A stretch of DNA of 64,000 nucleotides from Mugil cephalus (taxonomy: Eukaryota; Chordata; Actinopteri; Mugiliformes; Mugilidae): the NCBI RefSeq assembly GCF_022458985.1, contig NC_061785.1, positions 7,554,204-7,618,203 of the forward strand, given 5' to 3'. The notes under the pieces are model-generated. The model saw only the letters and a program-made list of their open reading frames with translations, had not been told where the DNA came from and did not search any database. The position numbers were made by a program, and so were the translations under genes. Of the stretch, positions 1 to 13,500 are shown piece after piece (position 1 is the stretch's first letter; every line of letters starts with the position of its first letter).

Positions 1-1710
1 CTGTTTTGGCAAGAATGGACGAGGAAAACTAATTTTTTAGAGAAAAGACTAATACACTCACTCCCAGAGACCGTCAGTGCGTTTACATGCAGAGCTTAAT
101 CGAGCTACACTCAATATTCAACTTTCTGACGACAGTCCTCGTCTCAGTTTACATGCAGCGCAAAAAAATCTAATAACTTTTCTCCTCCTCCACACTAGGT
201 GGCTATACGTGTCTTTTCAGCGGGATAATACCACGTTAATACGGCCTATTACGCAATATAATTAACAAAAGTCGTTCATGCGGCTGACCGGCATTTAAAA
301 CAACAGCCAGACGGATAATAGTACATTTTTTAATTTCGTACGTAATTTTCGCGCAACTTCTGGTGCAGGTAAGATCTGCACTATCCCTCAGACGGTTCTT
401 CTAGTGGCTCCGTTTCTCTTCTTCTTCTTCTACGATCGGCTTTCTTGGATGTTTGTGTTCCAGGGTCACTAGCTAGCGCAGCGGTTGTGGAGCATGGGCA
501 CACGCATTATCCGATGAAAACTCAGATTTCAATCGCATTATCTGGGTGTCTCAATCGGATAATGAGAACTCCGCTTTTAATCAGAGTAACGTGTTTACAT
601 GCGCTTAAGTTCTCCTTTTGTAGTCCGATTAAGGCAATAATTCATTTTTTTACGTGCATGTAAATGCACTGCGAGAGTGTTATTTAAAAAAGTTGACTCT
701 GGCTTGATCTACCCCTACGCTCACTCACTGGATGTACAATCACTGGATGGATTTCCAAAGGAGGACATGGAGGGGACGAAGTCTGGTCTGTCTTTATCAA
801 GTGAAGACTCTCTTACATGATATTACATGAAATAAGTGGAACCACTGTGGATGGTAATGTAGTAAATGCAATTTTTGTTTGGACGCCCCTGAAACATACA
901 TACAACTAACGTTGTGTTAGCTAGCATTTAGCATTAACATGTAACAAGAATCCCCCCAAAAATGGGGGTAACGTAATATTAATATTAACCATCGGTTACC
1001 ATGATTCATAAGAAAATATCCTGCATAGTTCCTAGACGGTACTAAGCAACTATTGTAAAAAAAAAAAAATTAAAAATAAATAAATAATAATAATAATAAG
1101 AAAATGATAATAAGAAAATAATAATAAAGTAAGTGAGGTGATCACAAACTTCCACTTCTAGTTCTTTTTGACAAGTGCACAAAATTCGCACATTTGTGGA
1201 AAGTGTGATTAGGGCGCTCCTATTTCACCTGGCAAAGACAAATACTATTTTCTGATTGGCGGCTGGTATTTTCTGATTGGTCCCTCATTGAAGCAGCGCA
1301 GCATGCCTTTGCATCATCTATTTCCAGTTCTAGATTGCTAATCTCTTTTGAAGTCTGTGTGCGGCCGGTTTTATCATCTTTAGGTGTGAGAAATATCTTG
1401 TGGTGTGTGAACTTCTTGAAATGCGTGAGTGACTTGAGAGCCCTGATCTTATCTGACAGGAAGTGTGCAGTTGTTGATAATTGTCTCACTCCAATCCTTT
1501 CTTTTAATCGCTAAAGTCAAACCAAAGTCGTCTACGACAGTCAGTAGCTGGTATGCGATAAAACTTAAATTTAGGGTTTTTGATTTTTTTTCGGTTTTGG
1601 CACCAAAAAATACAGCAAGACAACATTTTCGCAGTTGACAGTGACAGTGTTCGCCACCAGTTTCCCTCTGTTTTGCCTCCAAAACGTGTGACATCACAGT
1701 GACGTGGGCC
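1..1710. repeat. dispersed repeat family C, copy 1 (interrupted)
   Basis: Bases 1-74 and 672-1710 match, block by block and in the same order, the stretch 51470-52012. Shared blocks include GAATGGACGAGGAAAACTA, TAAAAAAGTTGACTCTG, a region reading CAATCCTTTCTTTTAATCGC, and GGCACCAAAAAATACAGCA. The copy runs off the left window edge. It is split by the 597-base element at 75-671. No coding capacity is seen. The superfamily is unknown to me. Confidence 0.75.
75..671. mobile_element. non-autonomous DNA element, family A, copy 1
   Basis: Begins CAGTGCGTTTACATGC (75-90) and ends with the inverted partner GCATGTAAATGCACTG (656-671), 15 of 16 bases matching. Subterminal sequence is also inverted (CTTAATCG...). 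It has no transposase. It lies inside repeat family C: the uninterrupted copy at 51.5 kb lacks it. A related copy is at 56682-57252 in opposite orientation. No convincing target-site duplication is seen. Confidence 0.75.
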
Positions 1711-4700
1711 TTGAGAATTGTTTTTCGTTGAAACAAGTAAATTACAGAAGTTTTTGCCAAAGAGGAAGAAGAAAACACTTCCCCCAATTTGGCACACAAC
1801 CAAATACAGAATGGTTGTGCAAATAAAATACACTATAGCAGATGTTTTGTCATGTTTGTGGGCAGCTGTAGCTCGGGTTTCACGTCTAGCCTCACCACAT
1901 ATCGAAGGGTCCATGAGAAACCCAATGATCCCATAGTTGCTCCCAATCGCAGGGCAGCTCCTCGATGGCAGCTCTACTTTCATTGTGTGTGTGTGTGCGT
2001 GTGTGTGCGCAGTCCATTTGTCATTTACTGGATAAACAAATAAACAAACAAGAAAACAGGACACTTACATGCTAGCTCATTTCCCAGCATCCAGCATCAC
2101 TAACGGATATCAGCAACTTCAGGGATCGCCATGGCAACAACAAGGGTGTCCGTCGCTTTTTAGTGCCCCCTGGAAAAAAAAAGAAGAAATTAATCTGTTG
2201 TAGTCTGTGCCATTTGAATTTTTATTTATTTATTTATTTATTTTGCAGCTTGTTTCTGCACTAACAACTTGCTTCTGCGTCTACTTCTTGTTTCTACTTT
2301 TTTTAGCTCGTTACTGCTTTCTCCAGCTGCAGCGCGTTGGGCTTTAAAATACATCAGAGGCCTGTACGCCAGTGCATCACCTACATTCTTTTTACAGAAT
2401 CCGTGTTGTATCAGTGTCGCTTCCCTTTCATTGATACGCGCGTACGTCTTGTTCATTCAGCATCTGCATTCAGCATCTCATGCATTTCCTATGAACAGGA
2501 TTTTAGCTTCCTCATGGATCAGTACTCCTCTATTATAAATCATCTGCTCTCTGATGCTCATTTGGTTACACAAGTGTATTCCACCCACTGGGTTTGTATG
2601 TTGTGGTTAGTGCGGTTAGAATGAAGATGTAAGCTGATACGTACAACCTTAAAAGCCTTCTGAAGAGGAAGTACACACTAATATAGCAGATGAGAAAAAG
2701 AAAAGGTTCTTCCGGTCTCTACTCGGCTTATTGGTATGCATTTCCTCTTGCAGAGTTTTTTTTTTAATACTCTTTAAATCTTGCAGTAAACTCAATTTAA
2801 GTCAGCCAAAGCTGCAGAGAAGCGGTGAATCAGCAGGAATGAATGAGACGCTTTCATCACGACCAATTTGGAATATTTTCTGTTTGTCATGACCAGCTGA
2901 TGTGAGGGGGGGTAAAAAAAAGAAGGTAGGCAAACGGGTGCATACGTAATTAGGTCAAAGCATTAGGAAACTGTTGAGTTGCATTTTGATTCATCTCTCC
3001 CTGCCCCGTTTGAACGTGTCACCTGCATGCAAATGATTCTCTTTCTTGTCTACCCAAGAGAGAGGAAGGGGGGGGGGTGAAAATACCCTACTTGAATTCA
3101 TTGATGCCATTGTCTGTTATGAGATACAATCAGTCTGGTGAGTGGGTGGGGAAGCAGGATGAGGGGCCCGCAGAGATTAAACAGAAGCCTCACCATGGAT
3201 GTTCCAAAAACAAAATAAATCCATTCATCCAATTAAGGGGCTGTGGAATATTCCAAAAAACACGAGGTGGATGAGAGCTTCTCTGCCCATTTACGCTCGG
3301 CTTCGATCTGAATATCCTAATAGACTGGACAAGATTACAGGCCGCATCAAAGTCTTAAAAACAAATAAGTCAAAGTGACTGGGTGTAAATACACACAATT
3401 AGCCGTGCGTGCATAACGCACTCTTTCAACAGGGCGCATAAGCATCGTATAAGAAGACAAGTAGAATTCATCCACGTATGTGCAATTATTTCCCAAATAC
3501 GTGATCTCATCATGCACCAGTCTTATGCACAACACAGAATACCTGCCTCTTTTTCCACCCCGCCCCTCTGGAATGAAATGAGTATGGCTGTTCAACTTTG
3601 ATTAACACCCAAAGGTCTCCACCCCACTGAGCGACTCCCTCGGTTTGATGAATCTGGCCCTGTTTGTTTTCCTGCTTCGCCCGGTGTATGATGCATGACA
3701 GCTCTCCCCTTCAAAATGCAGCTTTATTCTACACCGGGGAGCGGAAAAAAAAAAAAAAAGAAAAAAAAAAAGAGGCAGAGCAGGCAGCGATTCTCCACTT
3801 ATTAAGGAAGACACAGGGATGAATTCATTCTTTTTTTATTTATTTATTTTTGCCGAGGCAGAAAACCGGCTTCCAGTGTCCACCCTTGAATCAAAGTGAT
3901 GTACGTCGAGGAAAGCGAACAAGAAATGTGCGCCGCACCTCGGAGCTCTGGATAAACTCTTAACCCTGCAGGTGGATTGCGTCTGGTGGACTCGCAGACG
4001 CGCTGTGTCACACGGTATTAGGCTCTCTGCTCCGCCGTCTGTGAGCCATTTGATTTCATTTCAGCCGTGGCTGACATATCTGCTGCTCCACCTACCTGTC
4101 AAGCTGGTAATGGAAAGCGCTTTGGGATAAACATCTGTTTACAAAGAAGGGGAAAAAAAAGCCTATTGAGGCCTCTGTCTCATTCACAAAGGTTTCATGA
4201 TCACAGGTGGCTTTTTTTTTTTTTAAGAAAAGAAAAGAAACGGATGGATAGGGTAGAGGAGGAATACTTTGGATGAAGATGAGTTATATTTATGCAAATA
4301 ATCGAACAGTGCAAAAGATTCCATTTCAAGTCAATATCAATGTGTCAGATGAAATTGGAATCTAGACATGCACTGTGTCCTAACTTGTTCAGAGTATCCA
4401 GGAACAAAACAAGACTGAGACTGTCCTTCTCCCTGGAGAGCTGAATAATGGTGGGGGTGGGGGTGGGTGACAGTGTGTGCGGAGAGGGGGGGGTCCGCGT
4501 GCAGAGTGAGCACCTCTGATGTCATGCTGCTGGTAATTTGTTCCGAAACAAGGGGGAGAAATATTGCTGCGCTGTCACTGCAGTGTCAAGCCTCGCACTG
4601 CGGGACGGATTTCGCTGACACGTCGTATCCTCTGGAAAAGTCGCAACTCGGTGCTCTTCCCGACGGGGGCCTCAAAAAAACACGGCCCGCGGAAACAGGG

Positions 4701-7575
4701 AGCAGCGGCGGCGGCGCTCAAAACTTTCGTCTCCGTGACACCGCGCCGCATGAGCTCCAGCCAGAGCACAATGGGGCAATAAGGTAATTAGAATAACCTA
4801 TGCTCACCGCGCCCCCCTCCCGAAGGAGCCGAACGGAGCCACCGTCTAAGAAATCGATACGGCGCTCCTCATAAAGGGATTGTCAAATTCAAGTCTGTGC
4901 AATTTGTTTTGTGATAACTCTGCAGGCTCATGCTGGAATCAATATGAGGGGCAGCAGCAAAAAAAAAAAAAATGAGAGGAGAGGAGAGGAGAGCGGGGGT
5001 TGAATGTGTATTGATCACGCTGAGTGGTATAAAAAGTACAGAATTTGGAATCTTTCATTGCATTTAGATCAGTTTCTTTCTCACAGAAGTTGTTTCCAAA
5101 AAAGTAAAAGTAAAAAAAAGAAAAGAAAAAGTAAGTAGAGTGTTTTAATACTACCAGGCACTCATTTGCCCCGAGGCTTGACCTTCGCAGGCAACCACCC
5201 CACTGCTTTTTTAAAACTCATAAATCACCGGACAGGCCCGGACGTTCGGCCTGCTAATCGTGATTAAAAGCTTAACCCGCAGAGACGGCCTAATAAAAGC
5301 CGAAAGAACCACCACCAACAACAACAACAACTCTCGAGGCAGGAAGGTCATCATCTAAATCTGCCGCTGAACCCGCTTTCCTTCTCCGGTTTGAGGTTTA
5401 ACAGCGACCCCTTGACTCCCTGCATCCGTCTGCTGAAATGTTAGCTCATGAATACACTCGCTTATTAGAGAAACCCGTAACAAAGCATTTTAAGTTACGT
5501 ATTACTTTCTGTAGGATTTCATTTGCATCGTTGTGACTTGTCTTTTAAAAAACACACACACGCTCAAGCATCTGTTGCATCAGAGTGTTGGTTCGCATCT
5601 CAGCTGATAATAAAGCCCTTTTTCCCCCGTCAGTTGTGACGGCATAAGTTAATTAACCCAAAAGGGCCGTGTTGTGCCGCCCCCCCCCTTCCCCTCATCG
5701 CTTCATGGAAAAAAAGAAAAAAGAAAAGAAACAACATTGTGTAGAAAAATAGCAGGCAGCCCTCCCTTTCGTGGAAAATCATTACACAATCTGAGAAAGA
5801 ATAGAATATTCTGTGCCCAGGCTTGCCTCCTGTTATTGCACCATTAATAACTTTTGCTGCTGCCAAAGAGACAACACCAAGCTTGGTTGGAGAGGAGCCG
5901 ACTAATGCAGTCAGTAAATTAAAACCATCGGTGTTCGTTTTCCATAAGACCGACCGATCCCTGTAGTAGTCAGAGGTTTTTTTTTACTTTATTTCTCCGA
6001 GTGTTCCAGCGACTACATCTATTTGTGCTGTAGTTTTTTTTTTTTTTTTTTTGAAAGAATTACAGCATTTCTCATTTCCCGCTGAGCAAACAAACCTTTC
6101 GAAGTGCCCCACACATCAAGCCGCTGTATGCACCCCGCCGCCGCACCGCGGGATCGGAAAGTCCTCGGTGGAAAAGTTGAAATGATAAAGTGGGGGGAAA
6201 AAAAAGATAATTGTCTCACAAGAAAGACAAAAATATGAAGCTTTAACATCGTGCGAAGAATCCTGTACACATGTTTGTCTGGAATTACAATGAGATGGGA
6301 AACAATAGCCTCGAGAGCAGTTAATCTTTTCCTCAGCTCGATCAAAGAATCTCTCTAAAAATTAAAACTTTGTAATTAAAAGCAAATGCCACATAAGGCC
6401 TCCGTCCCATTGGGCCCGCATGTTCATCTGTGCCATTTAATTATGTTGAATCTACAGCTTCATTTTGATGTATGGTTGTTATAGAAACAACACTTGCTGC
6501 AACAAGGTCTTTAGCGGGAAATGAGGCCGGCTTACGCAAAATACAGCTAGTATGCAAATGGCCTTCGCACAAACAAGTGGTGCACTGATTCAACAGATTA
6601 TAGTTTAGATTAAAACATGCACACTGTATATATGTGCGCGCATAATTAATTACGCTGATCACACATTTTCCTAGTTGTGAGCCTCTCTTGATGTGTTGGA
6701 AATGAAAGCTAAAGTCACATCAAGAGTATAAGCAGCAGGCAGAATTTTGCAGAAGAGACCACAACTCCTAATCTGTGAAATTGGATGAATTTAAGTTGCC
6801 TACCAAATGGGATTAAATTGTATTGGCTGCAGTTTTCTGAGGGGGGGGGCATGTGTGAAAGGAATGGATACGGATGTTACAGTATTAAAGAGGCCCCCTT
6901 ATATTTCACCCAGGAAACACAGTGGAGAGCATCCAGTGGGAGTCAATGGGCTCAGGGAGGCTGAAGTGCCAGCTCAAGGGAGAAGGCTTAACAAAGGCTG
7001 TGTGGGAGGGCTTCTGTACAGTGTGTGCTCATGAAGTGGAGCATTGTCTCAAGTTTTCCCCCCAACTGCCAACCCACACGTGTAGTCACAGCACCCAGCA
7101 CCCTAGATACACCTAATCACCATGAAATGGCCTGCCTCCCCCTGCACTTCGGTAAACTGTGTAATTTTGCACGTGTTAACCGTAAAGACAATGGGAACGT
7201 CACCTTTGCTAAGTGCAAGAGAGTGCGAACAAAAGCACTTAAAACGCACACTTAAAGAGCACCAGGCATTGGTATAATCAAAATTACATTCACCGTTGGA
7301 AATCTGTGCCTTGTTTGTGGACAGTGTAAACGACAGGGTGATTTTGCTGCTAATTTCGCAGCCATTGTCAGCAAATGTCTAAAAGGGGAATTCAGTTTAG
7401 CACAAGGATCATAAAATCCAAGACACACCAAAGAAGAAGAGGCGACCAAGGTCAATAATTGTACTTAAGCACATCACAAAGACTACAGCTGGTGGTTAAC
7501 TCTTACATACATAATCATAATTTAAGAACAAAAACCATTGACAACTTCAATAATACTGTATATGATGAAGAAAAA
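1711..7575. other. intergenic, no supported gene
   Basis: AT-rich unique sequence with a TG microsatellite at 1984-2012, several homopolymer runs and a small GC-rich block at 4600-4850. No frame shows domain-like composition. Five of the six POU octamers noted elsewhere fall in or near this part (3027, 4292, 5521, 6552 and, farther on, 10528). TAATTA-type homeodomain cores recur, for example around 6375-6440 and 6640-6655. Confidence 0.5.
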
Positions 7576-7852
7576 CATAGACTGTATATAAATATGGATA
7601 ATGCATCCCCACCGAGCGGTGACCTCCAGGTCTGAGCAATTAAGCACATGCAGTTCATCGAGAGGCCACTTAAGGTACGTCAGGTAGCAGAGAGTTAAGT
7701 GGGCGGGTGTCAACAACCGACACAACCCCCATGTCCATATTTGGAGTGTGGGCGGTGTAAAGCTCATCCAACATGGCAACCGCAGGCACCGCCCACTTCG
7801 GGCTTCACTTTCTAGGTTCACAATCCAGTGTGCGACTATATACAGTCAATGG
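7576..7852. mobile_element. short inverted-repeat element with TGTATATA ends
   Basis: Starts CATAGACTGTATATAAATAT and ends CTATATACAGTCAATGG, inverted over about 14 bases. The interior is rich in CCGCCC and GGCGGTG. 277 bases, non-coding. Confidence 0.6.
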
Positions 7853-8224
7853 TCCCCAAGTCCTTGCATTGGCCAAACTGAGGCTAGTTTCCTGGTGGCG
7901 TACAGTATGAGAGTGGAGCCACGTGGAGCTGTGTTATTGATGACCCGATCACACTTCCTCTAGACTTACTTGTTTTTAATTAATACTGCGTTCTGCTCTA
8001 CCTCTACCAATTAAAAATAAATGTTGGATTATACACTGTGCTTATTTATTCATTTTTTCCCACTGTCTCATGCTACAGGTAGTCATCATTATGTCACATC
8101 CTGTTTCTATAGCGTCAAATAACTAAATAACTAAAACTTAAAAGAAAAACTGACACTTGAACATACATCAACATATTAACTACCTAAAATGAGATAAACT
8201 ATGCTTGATAAAACGTGTATTTCA

Positions 8225-8342
8225 CATGTATTATAGTTTGGCTGAAGTCCCGCCCACAAACATGGAGGAGGTGGAGCTTATGACCTTTACTGCAGCCAGT
8301 CTCCAAGGGGAGCTCCATCATCCATCTTTACACAGCCTATGA
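8225..8342. repeat. right part of a related short element
   Basis: Contains AAGTCCCGCCCACAAACATG and ends CATCCATCTTTACACAGCCT, a decayed relative of the TGTATATA-type ends seen at 7576-7852. The hAT element at 8343 is inserted at its edge. Confidence 0.45.
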
Positions 8343-8623
8343 CAGTGGTTCCCAACCTTTTTGGGGTCCAGGACCCCCTGAAAATGTAAATGAGTTTCCT
8401 ACAACACCTCCCTGCTGATGGTGCAAAATTTGAAATGGATGCGAGATCTTTTTATAAAATACAGTAAATTACACTTGTGAAGTAGATGTAATTAGAGAAA
8501 TGGTTTAGGTAAATAAAGGTCTCAGACACATTTGAGTAAAATAATCCTATTTCTATAAATGTCATATGATCTTTTTTAGGATAAAAGGATTTTATTTTCA
8601 CTGACCGCAGTTGAGAATCACTG
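8343..8623. mobile_element. hAT-like short element with target duplication
   Basis: Starts CAGTGGTTCCCAACC and ends TTGAGAATCACTG, the expected inverted termini of hAT-type elements. It is flanked by GCCTATGA (8335-8342) and GTCTATGA (8624-8631), an 8-base target duplication with one mismatch. 281 bases, non-coding. Confidence 0.8.
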
Positions 8624-9309
8624 GTCTATGAGATAAAACATGAGAGATGCCTACTTTGTGAGTCGCCTCGACATTGTGATTAGTTTCCTTCTGCCACTTT
8701 GATCCCTTCATGCATTTTCTCACTCAGCCAATCACCAACCACATCCACTGCCAGTTCAACATGCTAGAAACCGATAAAGTCTAAAAACCTGCAAAAGTGA
8801 AAGGACAATACACAAAAACTGACTGTTTTCATCGTTGTATCAACCTGGTCTTAGGCCTGGGTAATAAACTTTTCAGGAGAGGGAAAATCACACAAAAAGA
8901 CTTTGGTAGCAAGGACTGAGCATGCACGCTTCTAGAAATGATCCCTTAGTCTGAAAATTCAGTATCCAATCAGCAGTTTTCCAGTGGCGGAATCCAGTGG
9001 AGGTTTGATAATTAACAAACATCACCAAAAAAGGGGGGTTATGTGAGAACACACACACAAAAACAAGTACAATATGTAACGCCAATCTGAAAACACGTCA
9101 AATGAAACCCAAACAATCTGCATGGTTAAATTCCAGTATCTGGAATCAATTCCATTGTCATTTAATCAATCCATAACTCAAATTGAAACAAATACACACA
9201 TGCATGTTTCTTTTTTTTTTTTTGTGAAGCCCATTCAAACACTGATAGGATTCAGGCTTTCACTCTGGAAGTAAGCAGCACGTAATCCGAGCATCACGAT
9301 TTGCAACAC

Positions 9310-9640
9310 TCCGTGCTTATTAGGTGGTATCTCAGGCATTACGGGGTGAAGTAATTAACTTGAGCCACCCAAGGGTAAAGGTGTTCATGGTACATATGAG
9401 GGCTAAGCCAGTCAAAGTGGGGCTAATAATGAAATCAGATACAGTCCCTGTGGTGGGTCACGTGCCGCTCAGCCTGGTCATGGCTCGCGTGAAATGCCTG
9501 GTTTGACAATTAAAATGCTGCATCAAATAGCGAAATCACCCGCCAGTAATTACTCCCTGCTCTTTAATGACACGCTGGATCATAAAAGGGATCATTTTGT
9601 GTAGTTAATTCCGGGAGCTTAAAAGTGAAAAATATATAAA
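9310..9640. promoter_or_regulatory. candidate conserved non-coding element
   Basis: Non-repetitive block dense in homeodomain-type cores: AAGTAATTAACTT near 9350, GACAATTAAAATG near 9507, CAGTAATTACTCC near 9545 and TAGTTAATTCC near 9604. It also has a CACGTG E-box near 9460 and no coding potential. The texture resembles vertebrate developmental enhancers. This is a judgement from composition only. Confidence 0.25.
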
Positions 9641-10239
9641 TCATATTTTCCTCAGTGTAATTTTTAAGATGATTATTCTCACAATTAGCTAATGGTATTA
9701 AGAGATTGAAATCTCGACAAATGGACTTTGTCTGCTCCCCTCTCGTGTTGTGTCAAAAAGAACACCGGCACGGGCGCTTACTTCCAAAAATAATGAGTTT
9801 CTCTCCTGACTTGATAATTGAAGATATAATGAGGGGGAGAGAGAAAACGACGGAGAAAGGAAATGTGTGTGCATATGTGTGTGTAGAGAGAAAGATGGAA
9901 GGAGTGCCCCATATTTTTTGTGATAGCCCTGGGGGTTGGGCACATACACCCCCAGCATTGCAACCTACTTTTTACACCCTTCCCTGGGAGAAAAAAAAAA
10001 AAAAAAAAAGGCCCAAAGTGTCCTGAGCCCAAATCCAATCTGTTTCCTGTGACACCATTGTCGTTTTTTTCCAGTGTGTGCCAGCTCTGAGAAAAAGCCA
10101 CTTTTCCTAAAAGCGCCGAGCCACGTTGTTTGTCCCCGTGTACTAATGTTGACTGTGAGTGCGTCAATTACGGGCGAAGTAAACATGTAGACACGAAGCG
10201 AAAAAGTAGACAAACAAATCATGAAACATGGGGCAACGG

Positions 10240-10560
10240 AGTCAGACGGCAGACATATGTGAAACTTGCTTCGAGCGGCATTAGGGATGATTATTTTATG
10301 CCTTCACATGTATCCTTTAATAATGCACTCGCTGATGTGAGCGTCCTTTTGTTTAATATGAATGTTTTATCAGCTCAGTTCATACGAGGGACATATAAAA
10401 GTAAAATCATTTCTTTGCTTATTGTTATTTTCCCTCTCTTCCTCTTTCTTGGGGACGAACCGCCGTCACACTTATCGCTCCGGCATCTGCATTGTAAATG
10501 AAATTGGAACAGGGGCACGGCATTAGGATGCAAATTAAAGACCTTCGAACGGCGTACAAG
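10240..10560. promoter_or_regulatory. candidate conserved non-coding element
   Basis: Unique sequence with TTTAATAATGCACTCGC, a POU octamer directly followed by TAAA (10528-10538) and several AT-rich cores flanked by mixed-composition DNA. No supported reading frame. Enhancer role is inferred. Confidence 0.22.
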
Positions 10561-13500
10561 TAATGATAGGGAGTGGAGAACCAAGGGGGCATTTAGGAAA
10601 GTATTGAAGTTTTGCTTGGCTGCCTTTATGAGGCCCTCATAACCGTATTCCCGGGACTTCTGTCAACGCGTTGATAAAATGTATTAGTCTCATTCACAAA
10701 TGGCGTTTTCGGAGAGAAGGTGTCGTTTCCGAGGCAAATATTGACTCATTTGAAATAATTGTTTGTTCCGCGAATATGCTAAATTTAATCCAACTGCTCC
10801 TGCGCCAGATGTTTTTCCACTATTTTTTTTTTTTTTCCATTGCTTACAGTGTTGATTGCAGACAGGACATTAAAAGATATATAGCCTATATTTTTCTGTG
10901 CAGCTTCCTCATCAATGATCTGCCTATTTCTTCATTTTACTTCCTGTCTGGCATGTATAGATTAGGAGTGGAGGCAAATACGGTATTCGGAAAGGCACAA
11001 ATAACGTGTTTCTACAAATACTTATTTCGAACATATAGTTTTGAAATTATTTATATTTGAGAATATGACAAACATCCTATCAAAAGCTGCCTCTTCTCAT
11101 GTGACCACAGTGAAAATTCACTGCCCGGACTGAGTGACGTTCAGGAGTCAGGGTCAAAAGTCTCCACTACAGATTGCAGAGGCAGCAAATGACTTTGATC
11201 ATTTTGTTCGGGAGATTAATCCGTTATGTTACATTGGTATTGAGACGTCTGCAGTCAGGTCCTCTCATGTTAGCATTCGTCTTAGCCCCTTATTTGCTTG
11301 GTAACTCAAATTATTGGTAATAGTAAATTGTCTTGCTTTTATATAGCACTTTACAGTCACAGAGGTTCAGTGTCTTTCTCAAGGACAATTTGGCATGTGG
11401 CACATTCAGGGGATCAAAGCTTAAATCACCTATATTAGCTGCATTTAACCCGCTGGAGCCGATGAACGCGCCCGCGCGTCCAAATCGCATGACCTATATA
11501 AGACGACGTAGCAGCAAGACACAGCGTCATTGAGTCTCCATTTCAACTTAAAACTATAGACCAGTTTTTAAATTGATATGCCAACCTTTTCCTGAACATT
11601 GCCGTCATGTGGGTGCGTGTCTGGTGCACGGGAGAAAAGCAAAACGCCAGCAAGCGGAGACGGCTATCCAACTTCAAATACTAGAAAGAAAAAAAACTTT
11701 AAAAAAAAAAAATTACACCCCCTTTCCTATTGGTGTTAAAATACATCCCATCAACCAATCAGGACATGATGTGTCAGTAGTTGCTAAGGAAGAGGGAAAA
11801 GTTGTGGGAGTGACGCTATAGTCATTTCTTGCATTTTAATGGCAATAGTTATAGATTTGTTGTTTGCAAGATCTGTTTGAAATTTTACAAAAGAGTTATA
11901 AAAATGGTTGGTTTAACATGTTTGCGGTTCTCACAGGGACAAATCTAACTTTTCCTACGGGCATTTGATGGCTTTGGTGTGGTTTTAGGTCCGATGCATT
12001 AATACAGTTTGTCAAAATAAAAAAGTAACTGTAAAATGACACAGGAGAGGTTGTGCTGAAAAGAATGAAATCAAACAAGGTGCTGTAAACAGTTTTTAAG
12101 ATGAAATAGAAGGGAAAAACGAAAAGTAGTAGTAGAGGGTTAATGCAAAACACCAACCAATATTGCATACATCCACAATTAATTAAAAAATACTTCTTTT
12201 TACACTAACACATCCTAAATTAGAAGTGTAAGTCTATTTTGAATTTGAATGAACAAATACAAATACTGGATGCTTTGCACAGCCCCTGGTATAGATGTAT
12301 TGGTGACCGTCTGTACAGTATATGTTTGCACCCTTTGCACAAATGTTGTCATACTGTAATGCTAGCTTCCTGGAATGATATAACCGCTTTGATGATGTAA
12401 TGTTGTTCATTTAAAAATTACATTTACAAACGCAAACCTAGGGCCTCATTAGCGACGATGAAAAGCAGCGACAGTCACTGCCAGACTTTTTAATTTATGT
12501 CTAAATGGCTTTTTCACGACACTAAGGGAAACATATTCTATAATGAGGGATCCACTGGTAATCCAATTCAAATGAGGTTCAGGGCAGCACGCGTTTTGCA
12601 TTTGGCGCGAGTCGTGATTTATTGTTTTCAAAAACCCATTCCACGCTCATCTCTCCACGTACCTTTTGTTTACCGCAGCTATCATGTCTCCGTCAATCAA
12701 GCCGGAGTTATGTTACTTTCAGCAAACACAATAAAGAGGGAGAGTCGGCGAGAGAAAGGGAAAACCATTTCTCTTCTTTCATCTGTTTTCTGTCTCGATC
12801 CGTACCTCGCAGCACGGCGGTAATTGCTGCCAGCAGGTAACACATTCAATTAAGCACCTTATTCTTAGATACAAGCGAAAACATGTATGTTCCTTGATGG
12901 ATAGCTTTCAATGTACATTTGAATATTTTCGGCGAGAAGTCAAAGAAAACTCGATACCGGGCTCGTTTTCTTTTTCATTTTTTTTTTTACCCCCATCCAG
13001 TGGAGCCGTGTGCTGCTTTAACAGTCAAGAGAAGCAATTAAAAGCTGGCAGAGGGTTAACTAACACCCAGTGGAGCAAAATCGATGAGCGGCATCCTGCT
13101 TGAACTAATCACAGTACTGAGGGTGAAGCCAGCCAGCAGACATGAAAAGTACAGGAAGCAATGACAGGGCTAATGGTTTGGAAAATGCAGCTGATGAATG
13201 AGGAGAAGAGGTTGTGACTCTGTCTTTGCCCTCTTTTATTTACTTTGCTTGTGGGCAACATGATAACCCCAATGTTACAGCAATGTTTTTTAGTTGGACA
13301 ACATGGCTTGAAGGGTGATTAGATGCTGGATAGAGAAATATATGCTCGCTTCCACCTGGCAATGATCAAAAAACTGCTTTCATAGACATCGTCATTTAGA
13401 CAGCACGGCTCAATACCATTTTCTTGAATATCTGTTCTATGTAAATTACAGCTTAGAGCCTGCAAATCACTTTTTTTTTTAACTCTCTCTTCTGAGTAGC

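Noticed and set aside
1504-2064. 186-residue minus-strand frame
   Set aside because: It spans the family C repeat and a TG microsatellite; Cys/His/Thr runs come from the simple repeat and no domain is recognisable.
10671-11060. 129-residue frame in AT-rich DNA
   Set aside because: Low-complexity hydrophobic composition, no domain, no splice context; ordinary AT-rich noise.
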